Shown: piece after piece, positions 25,001 to 36,900 of the stretch | Numbering within the stretch: position 1 is the first letter of the stretch | Layout of the letters: each line of letters begins with the position of its first letter | Assembly: GCA_002633005.1 (NCBI GenBank) | Contig: NMRA01000414.1 | Coordinates: 337,799 to 401,798, forward strand | DNA from: Phoronis australis | Lineage: Eukaryota; Phoronida; Phoronidae | Length of the DNA: 64,000 nucleotides | Reading direction: 5' to 3' | Notes under the pieces: model-generated | Databases searched by the model: none | The model's input: the letters and a program-made list of their open reading frames with translations, nothing else | Told to the model about the DNA's origin: nothing | Translations under genes and position numbers: made by a program

Positions 25001-28000
25001 GCGGTTGAATGGGTGTTCAGATGGGAAGCCAAGAGGGAACGATATGGAGCTGAAATTAATTCATGGGATGAGATCCAAATTGCTATTTTAAGAACACAAA
25101 ACACATAACCAAACATAAAGAAAACAACATTAACGCAAGAGCTGACAAGCGTTGCAGGCCTGGCTATTCATAATCCGTAAGGAATAACAAAACAATTATC
25201 TTCTCAGCCAGGACAACAAAACCTTTGTTGAACTGTGTTTAGTTACAAATGAAGTCCAACTGTTACAGTTGTACAACTAACAGTAGTGTTCACAAAGAAC
25301 TGCTTCTACCGACCTTGCATGAAAAGTTCAAAAGGCTTATTGTGTGTGAACAACACTCATGATTTACAACCATCCGCCAAATTCTAAGCCCCTATACTCA
25401 CTAGTTATCCTCTCCAAGCCCAAAAGGAGTTTAGAACGCTATGAAATATATCGTAATTGTAAATGAGTAAGATGGTTTGAAAATACTTTTTGTTTTTAAC
25501 TAAGCCACAGACTGAAAGTTGTAGTTTATAAAAGTGATGATGTAACTTACATGGATATAAATATCCAAAGTGAATAATTCCGTTTCATGAAACCATGAAT
25601 GTACATCATTTATTGAATGAAACGTTACGTCATTCATGAACTGAATGTCAAAGTGACTAACTAAAAGACACCATACCCCCATAGTCACACTTGGGACACT
25701 TCCACGGGTCAAATTTCTGATGTGTTTTGAGGTGCAGTAAGAAATCCTTCTTTGTTCTCGCCTTAACATCACAGTGTTTACACTTCAGCCAGTAACCTGA
25801 CCCTGAAAGACATGAAACACTAGCCACTCAAAGACTTTGTACAATTCGTAGTTATTAATTGGTAATATGTGAGTGATTCATACTTTCAACTATTTCATCA
25901 TCACTTCCAAATTCTGACATTGATTTAAGCTTGCCTGGAATAATGTTCATCTACACAACATACATCAAAAGCTTTTATATTTTCACACTTCACGATTTAG
26001 TAGAAGGATGACATTTGTGCCATTGGCAGTTACAGACTGATATGGTACGATTATTTTTTATGAAAACGTAAAAAGTACGAAACTAATCGCCAAATATGAA
26101 GATTCTGAGAAATCAAAGCAAACCAGAGACTGTTCCACTTAACTCAAACCCCAACTAAAGACACATTTCAACAGTCTTTTTACTCGACAACATTTTTCAA
26201 ATTAAATCCATTTAAACAAATAGATCTGAAACCAATTTCCAAAATAAAACCTGCCTTGTGTCCTAGTCTGAGTCAGGGATGGAATAGCCTACACTATAGT
26301 GATGTTAAAAATTTTTTAAAAAAAATGAAGCAACAGTACAAGACATGCACCTAACCTACCAGCCTGCTGTCGAGTATAGTGGTCCTCTAGTTTTTCTGTT
26401 GGTACTATTGTGTCCAGCAGCTTGACAAGCTCCGGGTCTGTGAGCACTGGACCCGGAGCAGCTCGTGTCCGCACAGTCCCACGTGACGTCATGGAGGATG
26501 CACTGGGAAACCGAGGATCAGCGCACTTTTTCCGTCTTCCAGGTTTGCCGCGTTTGGCAGTCACCTGAAAAACAGTGGGACTCGATTGCTTGGCATCCAT
26601 CACTACTAAAAGCGTTAAATCCAACATTAAATAGTCCATCTTAACAAACAAAAAGGCCTGAGAAAAACTCACTTTCTTTAGATTTTAACACTAAGCATTG
26701 ATATGCAATACCTCAAGTGTGCTCAGCATGAGTTTAATTAAGTGTGTGAAATTGAGTGAGTGTGGAATGAATGCAGAACTCAGAACTGATCGGGCTACCT
26801 TTCATAAAGCAACTGAAAAAATGACCTTTACTGTCCTGATTGAAACCAATTGCATGACGCGAGGAACAGTATCTTGAGAAAGAAAGTTCCTTACACGGCT
26901 TTTGAATGTGTTGAAAGACATGCTGTTCTCTTGGACAAATCCCTTCAATGACATGCTCTTTACTGACTTTCTTTCTTGAGAATGATAGCTGAACGCGATG
27001 TCTGAGCCAGAACGAAGTTCTGACATGCCATCGTCGTCGTCACTACAAGACACCTGATTATCGTCACTGTCCTCATCACCACCGTCATCACCTATCTCCT
27101 TTTTGAGAGCTTTGTAGCCAACGATGAAATCATCGTCTTGCTGCAAGACATTACATTAGATAACGAGACATAGAAAACTGCAATTATAATACACATAAAA
27201 ACAACCCATTCTAGTAAACACTTGACCAGGTGTCCTTGGTTGTACATCCAGAACTGAAAAACGCACGTAAAAAACAAACAGAAACCAAGATGAAATTTTC
27301 ATTACATGGTCCCTTTATTCTTCCATTAGTTTTTAATCAAGAAAAATACTTGATTGGCTAGAGTATCAATTTACGCTGTTGTTTTTGTTATTTGTATTTG
27401 TTGACTCGGACGTGCAGACAATTATTTACCATGTCCAACCTATTAACTCTGTTTACATACTTGGTCTTGTTTAGGTACAATTAACTCTGTTTACATACTT
27501 GGTCTTGTTTAGGTACAATTAACTTATTACCAAATCTTATGTACTGCACAGTACCTTGGCCTTAACTCGTCTTTTTGACCGCCTCACTCCAGAGTCCGTT
27601 ATCTCGGTGCCAGCATCAGAAAGGTCTGCCTGAGGAATCTAGTGAGCAAATTAATAAATAATTTGAACTTTACAAAGCCAACAGCCAGACAGTAAGCTTA
27701 TCTCAAACTGTTTTGGTAGTGTGGTCATGAAGAGACTAGAGCATATTATCTTCAACTCACATCAAAATTTACAGCAGACTTTGTAACAAAAATATAGCTT
27801 AAAACATATTTACTAAAGAAGTAAACCTAACCAAGGCTTATAGTTGTGTTACATCACTGGTAACACAGAATTCTTATTAAAAAAGCAAGTAGTAACTTTC
27901 TATCTCCGAATTTAACTGGAAATGACAAACAACTAAAGCTGATAAGTGATTTTGTTATACCTCAGGTGAACTAGTGCTGGTCCCTGTTAGTGATTTTTCA

Positions 28001-30844
28001 TGAGGACTTGGATTTACGACAGAATTTGAAGTTGGAGATAAATTTGATGAAGTGACATCAGACTCTGACTTCTTTTTCGGTGGTCTGCCTCTCTTACACG
28101 CAGGAAAGTCACTTGGCTTTTTAGCTGCACTTTTCTTCTTCTGGACTGTGATCTGGAGGTAATGGAACTGATGGCTAACACATGACATTGAAACTCCCAG
28201 TGTCACGCAGGCAATGCGTTTCAAAGAGGATTAAAAACAATGGAGGGTAATTGGTTGAATAGTAGCATTATATTAAATGGGACTAAAACTGACAAGGTCA
28301 CTACACTCGTTTAAGTGAAGAAAACTGACATTGACTAGACCAAATATTTCAATTTTAGGGCAGTAGCTGAGAAAAAGTTTTGGGTAAAAGGACCACAATT
28401 CCTTAAATTTTGGGGACAGGAGCTGCATTGACAGATTCCAAAAGTGTCCCTTTATGCTCAGAAGGTATCTGTAACAACATAACTTTAAATGTTTAGCCAG
28501 TGTAACGAGTAACTACAGGAAAACCTTCCAGCGTGTGGCAGCAATACATGATGACTACTGTCTGAGTCAGCTTTGCTGGCCCAGTTCAGATGGTGGTAGT
28601 CAACCGGCGAACATGTGAGTTTTAGGACATCAGGGCTCGACATAAGCAAGTACACGCTTGTTAATACGAGCAGAAAATTAAAGCAAAATATGAGTGAGAA
28701 ATTATTATTTCAATGAGCGCAGAGCAGATGTTTAGCAATTTTTTGGTTGTCACTTTTCACGAGTGCAAATCTGGAAATATGAGTGTAGAATATGCAGTCA
28801 CTCGTATTTTCGAGCGGGCATTTTTGCCTGTATCGAGCGTTGCATGTGACCATCTCAATAAGTAGTGTTAGATCTACACAGTATACAAGCGAGGGGACAC
28901 ATTGCATAACACTGAATTTACATACAGTCAGTGTGGCAGTTGCAGATCAGTAATCAAGCCTGTGACACTAGTGTACGACTACTAAATGACCAAATAAGTC
29001 CACAGTACATTGTATTAGTACAAAAGTTTTCTTCTTTCAGATGATTTGCATATTTCAAAGAATTAAATAAAAATAGTAGATGATTTTGAGTTTCTATCAA
29101 CTTCTCTATGTCAGCTCATTGATGCCATTTTCGTATCAAACAATAAAAACAGCTGACTCTTAGTCACAGTAAAGACTAAACAAATGTTTCAGTTCATCAA
29201 ATATCAAACCAGACACTAAGTTGAAACACTTTTTCTAAGATTCATTTTTGGATTTGGAGCAGTAACACTGCTGAAAAGTAAAGCTCCATTCATACCCAAC
29301 TGGCGGTCACCTCCGTAACATAAACTTCAGGTTGAGGTGGCAAATTCCAATAAAATGTTTTCTGGAAAATTATTCGTCCTAGGTTACATGATTAAATGAT
29401 TTAATCATTAATGAGATTCAGACTTATATGGTTCCAAATGTTTTTTTTTTGTGAAATTCCAGGTACTATTAGTGACCATGAAATATTTTGTGTTTGCCTT
29501 GTGGCACACTAGGCAATGTCACCAGCTGCTCTAAAACTTTCAGATTTTGTGCGAAGAGACAGAACAACTCATGATGACTGAGATGAGTTTACTTATTCCT
29601 TCAAAGTTATTCCAATATTTAGTAAATTATCTGCGAAGTTACTCTGAACTGAAATGGCTGGGAAATGGGACATTGTTACCATGGGACACTGTTGCCATGG
29701 GACACTGTTGCCATGGGACACTGTTGCCATGGGACACTGTTGCCATGGCAATGATTCGATGCCACACATCACAGGCAGTTGAAATAATCTATTCTTCGAT
29801 CATCACTGACGTCACTCACTACATAACAGAACATAAAGGACAATAAAAATCGGTTTGCTCAGAATTTTCTACTCAAATGTGCATGCAGCATCCAACAAAA
29901 CTTTGAATACTTTCTTTCACTCGATCACATCAAATTGTTTTCAAGTGATGATTTGGCGACAAAAATTTCAAAAAAACCCCCAACCAGTCATGAATTCAAG
30001 CTGGCTATTTTGTGATGCTCATGGCAGCTGACGATCTTCGTACACATCCGAATTTACCACAGACGCTCCCGAAACAATTCCAAAGCTCGATTCGCACAAC
30101 TATGAATGTTATTTGAATGACCTCCACATCAGTTAGCCTTAGTTTGAATGTATTTAAATTCTGGTTTTGTAAAATTAATTGTTTATGACCGAAGAACCAC
30201 GTAGCCATAGCCTACTGCGAAATCCGACAGGTCATTTATGGTCGGACATCGGAAATCTCCGCCTAAAGCCGAGTGTTCAGATTAGGGACAGCTGAAGTTG
30301 GGTTTTTAGGCCACAGGAGTATTTAATCTAAGCTTAGGCTAGGCAAAGTTTTAGAGTCCAATCCTGAATGCTGTGGCAGTGCCACAGGCAGTGGCTGTGC
30401 CAAGGATGAAGACGGTAAAAAATAAATCAATCAGCACCAACTAAATGAGCAACCTGTATCTGTTGTTTTCCTCCACTTGCATATTCCGGTAACACAAATT
30501 CAAAGAAATCGTCGCCAATCGTTGCGTCTACCGTTATTTCATTACCTAAAACGAAAATAGTAAGAAATAAAATTTTTGCAAAGCCTGCAGACGAACCTTT
30601 CAGCAATTTGACAAAAATAAGATAAAGACAGTGTGATTATTGTTAAGATGTAATGCTACAAAACGTAACGGTAAGTTGGCGGAATTTGAAATAAAGTATG
30701 TCAAGAAACACAATATATACCAGCAGAATCCTTAGCTAAAATGCACGGCAAATTTTGGGAGGAAAAGCTAGACTTTGAGTAACCCATAGCACAAAAAGGA
30801 ATTCGAAGTTTCATCGGTGCACTCCCATCGTTCGACGACGCCAT
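15087..30844 (-). CDS. AT-hook protein with 17 C2H2 zinc fingers
   Basis: Eighteen exons in phase give 947 aa: 30721-30844, 30454-30545, 27961-28152, 27555-27638, 26832-27140, 26360-26564, 25677-25802, 24949-25049, 23811-24042, 22479-22714, 21263-21380, 20808-20911, 19667-19782, 19009-19186, 18427-18619, 17694-17794, 16364-16435, 15087-15347. An AT-hook (KRGRPPKKK) lies at residues 92-100 and a second basic RGKPGRRKK patch near 272-280. An acidic DDGGDEDSDD stretch spans 182-201. Residues 343-877 hold 17 C2H2 fingers, the last (CDQCKQVFLSQHSL) split by the final intron. Some linkers are non-canonical (STERPY, HTNERPH). The protein is probably a nuclear DNA-binding transcription regulator. I do not recognise a named vertebrate orthologue. 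Most introns fall inside fingers, unlike KRAB-type ZNFs with one finger exon. Retaining the intron after 18427 would give a short alternative C terminus stopping near 18320. Confidence 0.9.
18683..18822. repeat. Two tandem copies of a 70-bp unit
   Basis: The unit beginning AACTTTTAATAGTTCTT at 18683 recurs at 18753 with a few substitutions. It lies in the intron between zinc-finger exons 14 and 15. Confidence 0.9.
18931..19003. repeat. (CA)n/(CGCA)n microsatellite
   Basis: About 73 bp of CGCA then CA dinucleotides. On the coding (minus) strand this is a (TG)n tract that starts only 5 bp after the splice donor of zinc-finger exon 14 (exon edge 19009). Confidence 0.97.
19827..20043. mobile_element. 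Palindromic MITE with 24-bp TIRs and TA flanks
   Basis: The left end TACCGTAATAGTTCGGGTTA and the right end (reverse complement TACCGTAATCGTTCGGGTTA) match at 25 of 26 positions through CGCCC. TA at both outer edges fits a Tc1/mariner-type target duplication. The 217-bp interior contains about seven copies of GGGCGBTTAA. No transposase is present, so it is non-autonomous. It sits in the intron between zinc-finger exons 12 and 13. Confidence 0.85.
21415..22450. repeat. Six ~150-bp monomers forming a duplicated 452-bp block, ending in a hairpin
   Basis: Related monomers start near 21490, 21650, 21796, 21942, 22103 and 22248 (spacings 160, 146, 146, 161, 145). Monomers 1-3 match 4-6 at a 452-bp offset. 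Each carries a GCCACTAGG-type motif, and several carry TTTCATGAAAATCCGTT. The array ends with GACGGACGGA-rich DNA and a near-perfect hairpin at 22423-22450 (one mismatch). A repeat core plus terminal hairpin recalls Helitron/Helentron-derived non-autonomous elements, but no canonical CTRR end is seen, so this is inference. It lies in the intron between zinc-finger exons 10 and 11. Base 21407 is an N. Confidence 0.85.
24250..24569 (-). mobile_element. tRNA-derived SINE
   Basis: On the minus strand a tRNA-like head has an A box (TGGCTAAGTGGTGTGG, 24547-24562) and a B box (GGTCCCTAGTTCAATCC, 24501-24517), but no pairing acceptor stem, so it is not a working tRNA. About 230 bp of non-tRNA body follows. 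It includes a CTGAAGATGGCC...CCGAAACATG motif at 24370-24407, of a kind common in tails of invertebrate retroelements. The inner 3' boundary is approximate. It lies in the intron between zinc-finger exons 8 and 9. Confidence 0.75.
27442..27524. repeat. 38-bp tandem repeat, 2.2 copies
   Basis: ATTAACTCTGTTTACATACT and the following 18 bases occur at 27442 and again at 27480, exact, followed by a 7-base partial third copy. It lies just 3' of zinc-finger exon 4 (donor at 27555). Confidence 0.9.
29665..29744. repeat. 16-bp minisatellite, five copies
   Basis: ATGGGACACTGTTGCC is repeated four times exactly, preceded by one copy with two substitutions. The repeats abut without spacers, so this is a minisatellite in a large zinc-finger intron. 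Confidence 0.95.
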
Positions 30845-30930
30845 TTTTCTTGGGACAGGGGAGATAATGTAAATTGCAAGCAGCTTCCGCAAAAAATGAC
30901 AGGAGCGATTTTCAAAATGATAGTAGCAGG
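30845..30930. promoter_or_regulatory. Shared bidirectional promoter / 5' region
   Basis: Only 86 bp separate the start codon of the minus-strand zinc-finger gene (30842-30844) from that of plus-strand WRAP73 (30931). No TATA box faces either gene. On the minus strand AAAATGGCG spans the zinc-finger start, resembling a YY1 site, which is common at TATA-less promoters. Transcription starts probably overlap within this interval and the first exons. Confidence 0.7.
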
Positions 30931-33900
30931 ATGAATTTTTCCGAAACTTTCAAACAAACGGGACAGTTTTGTAGATTTTCTCCAGACGGAGTCTTCATAG
31001 TAAGTGCACCACTCGAACATGTTTGACCACTCAGATACGAGCATATTTACATATGTACCTCGTTCGCTTGCTGAAGCAGTTGCTACTGCATGGCGCTGGA
31101 CGTTTAACTGTTTGACCATTGTCATTACATTGCCATTGGCATTGCCGTTGAGTATTATTCCTGGTATGGTGAAGCAGAGTCAATGTTACGTGGCTAGTGT
31201 AGTGAAAAAGCACCTTGACAAAATTTCGAATTCGGCACTTCTTGCTTCAATGCCAGGATCTTTAACCAGTCGACCAAGGCAAAGAGCAATTGCCCTCAGG
31301 TTCAGCTGTTTGTGCTGCCCTTACCACTTTATACTATGTATAGAATGCAGGTTATCTAAACTTGACGCAGGACACTTGAAGTCTAGTAAACTAGAATACA
31401 ATAATATTTATTCTATGCAAATAGCTATGAGTACGTCTTGACGCTTTCAAAGTCCAAGCACAAGTATTACTAAAATTACTAGAACTAGCGTATCTCAGTC
31501 CACCCTGAACTCTACAAACTACTGCATGCTAGCTAATATATAGATATACGTATCCAGTGACTATCCCAAGTCACACGCACATCAATAGCACATCTGACAC
31601 TCTGACTTCACGGTGGCAACTCCCTAACTCTAAACTTCTGCTCTATATATTCTAAAACTCCCGGGATGTATTGTATCTTCTGAGTGATGTCACTGCCATA
31701 GATTTGCTGGAGTACATTCACTACAGCCCGTAGGCGAGTGATTAAGACAGGTCTTTATATTACACTCACTGCAGATTCACCAAATTAGTCATTCCAGGTC
31801 ATCACTGCTCACTGTGAGCATGTGTAGCACACCTTCTCCATTAAATTTCAGAAATGAGTGTGGAATCACTGGGTTCTTAGTGACAAAAACAAAGTTGATA
31901 CAACTTGGCACCAAATAGCTGTGGCAATTAAGACTTCCATACTTTTAAAATTTTTTTGACATGCGACAAATTGTGACTCGCCATTAAACACAAATCCACG
32001 TTCTGGAATTGTCTTTATCCACTTATTGCTGCCTTATGTTATATTAATTAATGCATTGTCTTTATCCACCTATTGCTGCTTTGCGCTATGTGAATGAATG
32101 CATTGTCTTGTTATATTTTAGGCTAATGCTGTCCAGTACCGCCTGATCATCCGTGATGTGAAAACACTTCAAATAGTCCATCTCTTCACATGCCTGGATG
32201 CCATTCAGTACATTGAGGTGATGAGTTGCATCAAAACTGGGCATCAGATTCTGCAAATGTGCTAATGGTCTGATATCATGTGCCCCAATTTTGAGAACCA
32301 GTTTTCTCCACTGAATAACGGGCATCAAACTGGTTCCCAAAACTAGAGGCACATTACATCAGATTATTGCTTCAAATGTGGACAGTTTAATTAGAGCTAC
32401 ATTTCCTGCTGGTTAGATGTCGACATCATAACTAAGTCACTCTACAAAATAGGTCACAAAGAGCACTCAGGTCATTTACAAGTAGAAAGTAATTGAGAAA
32501 ATCATGGCTGGTCGACCTTTTCAAAACTTTCATAGTTTAATTCGATCACATGTTATCTCTCAGTTCCAGCTTAATGTTGAAATAATTATCATCCATTACA
32601 AAGAAATTCATAATTAAACCAGATTGAAAGACTTAAATAACATATTTTTTGATTTCATGGTTTGAATCATTGAATAAAAAAGAAGAACACATTTAATTTG
32701 TAAGCTGTTCTCACCTGTAATGACAGATGATAGTTCATTTTAAAGTCCTTGAAACTTTGGTTGAATGCTGTGACTTAACTGAGGGTGACTAACTGTAACC
32801 CTTTGAAAACTTGTTTTTGTTATTGTGAAGTTTTCACACACTCTAGTTTTCAGTTCTGCTTGAGAAGAAAATAAGTTTGACCAGTGTAATTAAAAATTAA
32901 TGTACATGTATTGTTTATTTGCTCTTGCCCTACCCTCACTCCTCTGAGATGGGTGGGCCACTACTGGGCTGGGGGTAAATTCTTTATCTTGCTAAAACAG
33001 CACTTTTTATTGTGGTCAGGGGTGTACTCATTTTTGCAGCTAAACATTTTTACAAGAGAAAAATGGAGTACTTCTTTCGTGAGATCGCAAATTGATTCTT
33101 CTGAATCATGTACACATTTTATGGTCAGTTACTTGATGCGAAACACAATTAATTTTAATCTGTACCTTTAGTGTGGTTACTTTTCCGTTGATGCAGTTTT
33201 ATGATTTTTGATGCAATGAAATTAGAAAATCTCTGCTAATCATTTTGTTTAATTTGTTATTCTTATATTGACTTAAGGTGACAGTATGCCAGTTCGATGT
33301 TGGATAAAATTCAAGAGACACGTAATGTTAAGAAGTTGAAGTTAGGAACAGTGTATACTTGGAGAGCAATCCCTTCTTTTAACAACTTTTTTAATAAATG
33401 GAAGTCAATGACTGTGTTTTAGTATTTAATGTTTGATCTACATGACAATTAATAATTGAGTTATCAATAACTCAAGAGTTTACTCATTCAAATAATTGTT
33501 ATGTAGGGTAAAATCTCACCAATTTAGGACACAACATGGCCGACAAGTGAAATTTTATTTTTTCATTTTTTTTATAAAATGTCAATAGCACAAAACAAGT
33601 GCTATTATATTTTTAGTGATCTATGCCATAGGTACCGTCTTGATAATGATTTTGAGAAATTGTAGGCATTGATAACAGTGTTAGGAACCTGAAAAAAATC
33701 AATGTTGGCAATTATTTTGTCCGAAATTGGTGAGATGTTATCGTAATTAACTTTTGCCAACAAGTATCTCCTCAACAACTGCAATTAAGGACTGTGCTAC
33801 TGTTGCTCTTGGTATCACAGTGGTCTCCTGACAGTTCACTGGTGCTATGTGGCATGTACAAGAGAGGTCTAGTACAAGTGTGGTCAGTGGAGCAGCCAGA

Positions 33901-36900
33901 GTGGACGTGTAAAATAGACGAGGGGTCAGCCGGAGTGACTGGTGTTAGGTGGAGCCCGGACAGTAGGCATGTACTGACCACTGCCGAGTTTGGAGTGAGT
34001 TCATCCAACAAATTCTAATTCTAAATGAGTTGTTTTGTAAAAAGTCTTGATAAAATTTTGTTTTGGTGCAATGTTTTATTCTGATTTGGAACGTATGATC
34101 AAAAATTGTTAAAATGAATAAAGTTTTGATTGCTGATGTTTAAATGTTACTGCCACCCATTTTTTAACTGTGAGTGTGCTGTGTGAATTTTCGTTAGTAT
34201 TACCATAATATTGACTTCAATTTTTTGTAACATGTAACTGACAACAATGTTACATTCACATTTTGTGGTTAACGTCACAGGTGAACTCATGAGATGAATG
34301 CAATTGTCATTAGAAATGTATTAATTTTTATTAAGGTGTTTATTCAGCTGTAAAACACTGTGTCCATTTTCTTTTGCAGCTGCGAATGACTGTGTGGTCT
34401 TTAGTCAACAAGTCAGTGTCATATATCAAGTATCCAAAACAGTGTCAAAAAGGTAAGGTTTAAATAATTCACCATGGCCTTCCCTATTCAATATTCACCA
34501 GCATTTGGTGGTTTTAAGGTCACGCCGATAAGCGCCCCCTATTGTTCAGTTAGGCATACAAGTCAAACCTCCCCATTGTGTGGTCATTATTAATGATATT
34601 CATCCCTGTCTCCTAATTCTAAGCAAAAGAATCTGGTCATAAACTCCAGGTGCTGTGTAATACAGCCATTGAAATCTCAACCCACGAAATACATTTAATT
34701 TCATTTGTATGATTTAGGACCTAATAACTGGACTTTTCAGAATGTCTGATTCTTATAATATTTGGATGCTGAAAGCCACTTGTGCCTGATGAAGTGTTTT
34801 CTATATTTTCTATGTAAAGAAATATGTCTTATCCTGATCATGTGGCATTTAAAATAGCAGTGAATCTCATAGATTAAACGGAGTTTGTTCTAGGAGCAAA
34901 TTTATGAGATCTATAAATTAACGTTTTTTTTGTTGGAAAAGGACAATTTTAGTACTACAAACAGCAAGTTTTAACTCATAATGATTTCTGACAAGTGAAA
35001 TTCAAGCCTTATCAGACTGAAGCCTGTCATTTAGTTAAACAATACCTGTTAAGCACTGGATCATAGTGAACCTTGTTTTACGTTATACGTTGCTATACAA
35101 ATGAACAGTCAATTGGTGTGATTTCTTTCAGGACTTGACTTTGATACAAGGGGAAAATATCTTGCTTTGGCAGAGAGAAGAGATTGTAAAGATTACATCA
35201 GTATTTTTGATTGCACTTGTTGGCAGCTTGTGAAGGTATAATTGCAAATAGCATCATGTCCCATCAATACATTGTCACCAATAGGTGCCAGTCAATACTA
35301 ATGTGTGTTCGCACAGCTTCAGGATACTTTCAGTTTCCTGTCAAATTTTTTTACATTTGTCATTTCATTTTTTTGACTTATTAAGGTTTTTTTGGAAACA
35401 GTTCATTTAAATTTTGTGTATCAGATAAAAATATGGCCTTCTAACTGTTAATTTATTCACTTAAATCAGGGCTGAGGTCTGTGGACCCAAGGCATACGTG
35501 AAGCAGTTTTGGTGAAAAATAATTTTAGCTTATGGAATGGAGTTGATGAATTCCATCCCATGATTTAACATCCCAACCTCACCAACCAATCACTTCAGCG
35601 GCTGCCATTTTGCTGTAATATCCCAGTAAAGTACAGAGCACATGACTTGTGTAGATCACTTGTCTTCCACTTGAATGGTTTTGCATGTTTTTGCATTTTC
35701 ATGAGGGTCTTGCATCTACAGAATGCACCTCTGGCTGTTTTCCATATTGTGTACTATAGAAGAGTGCTATTCATCAGTTATGTTTTTTATATTTGTGCCA
35801 AGTGATACCTGTTTCATCTTCGTAGCATTTTGAGACGGACACTGATGACTTAGCAGGACTTTCGTGGTCACCAGATGGCAGGGTACTCTGTGTCTGGGAG
35901 AACTGTCTGCAGGTGAGGGTTCAATTTTACTGTTTACGTGCTTTGAATCAATTTTATTTTTTGCGCTTGGTAAATAACTTATTTGTTTTTGAAATACTTT
36001 CCTATCGTGGTCAGTCATTCATTCCAGGGCATTGTCATTTTTCTCATCACGTCGCTTTTAATAATTGTCATCAAACAATATGCTTTTATTGGGTTCTGGC
36101 AAAGTAGCTTGATTATTCATATCCTTGACCCTGCGTACCAGAATCTGTGTAGTTTTACAGGCGTTTGCATTAATGCTGTTCTTTCTTCATGAAAACAATT
36201 CATTTCTCAATTCTGTTCCTATCAATGCATGTCTTTACCCAATCAGAATTGCAGACACAAAAAAAAACTGCTCATTAGAAAAGAGCTTTGGCCATTAGAA
36301 AGTAACAGAGTCGTTTTTATGAGAATGCTTGTGTCGCCCGTGAATATTTTCAAACTATTGCAGTCACAATCAAACCAAAACACTTCTGCCACTGCTTTTG
36401 TTACCATCGTCATTTTTCACTTGTTGAATTGTAAATTCCTACTATATTCCTCGTTCCAGTACAAAGTACTGATATACTCCGTGGACGGCCGGAATTTGTC
36501 TACTTACAGTGCCTATGACTTGGCACTGGGTGTGAAGGGTACTGCTTGGTCGCCTACCAGCCAGTTTCTGGCTATAGGAAGCTATGATCAAAAGGTACAC
36601 TGCTGTTTTCATTTTTTTGACAAGAATCGTTTCATTTTATTGTCAGTGTGGTTACTATGAGAATAGTCCAGTGACACCTATGTTGATAAGTAATCGATAA
36701 ACTCAAAATATTTCAATGGTCCAAAATTGAGAAAGTTGTGTCATTCAGCCACATTTTCTGTACTGCTATCCCTTGCTAGAAGTGCAAAACGGTACTGGAA
36801 GTGCCCCATGGTTGCTTTCTCAATTCAGCCCTTGTGTCCGAAAGAGCCCTCATGGGTTTTTAGTGTTGGTAGGGGCTCCCCAGTACACCAGATCAGATGA

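Noticed and set aside
29665-29744. CRISPR array
   Set aside because: The repeats abut with no spacers and the locus is an animal intron.
30811-31125. 104-aa minus-strand ORF covering both start regions
   Set aside because: It is antisense to WRAP73 exon 1 and only its last part is the zinc-finger first exon. There is no similarity and no support for the upstream part.
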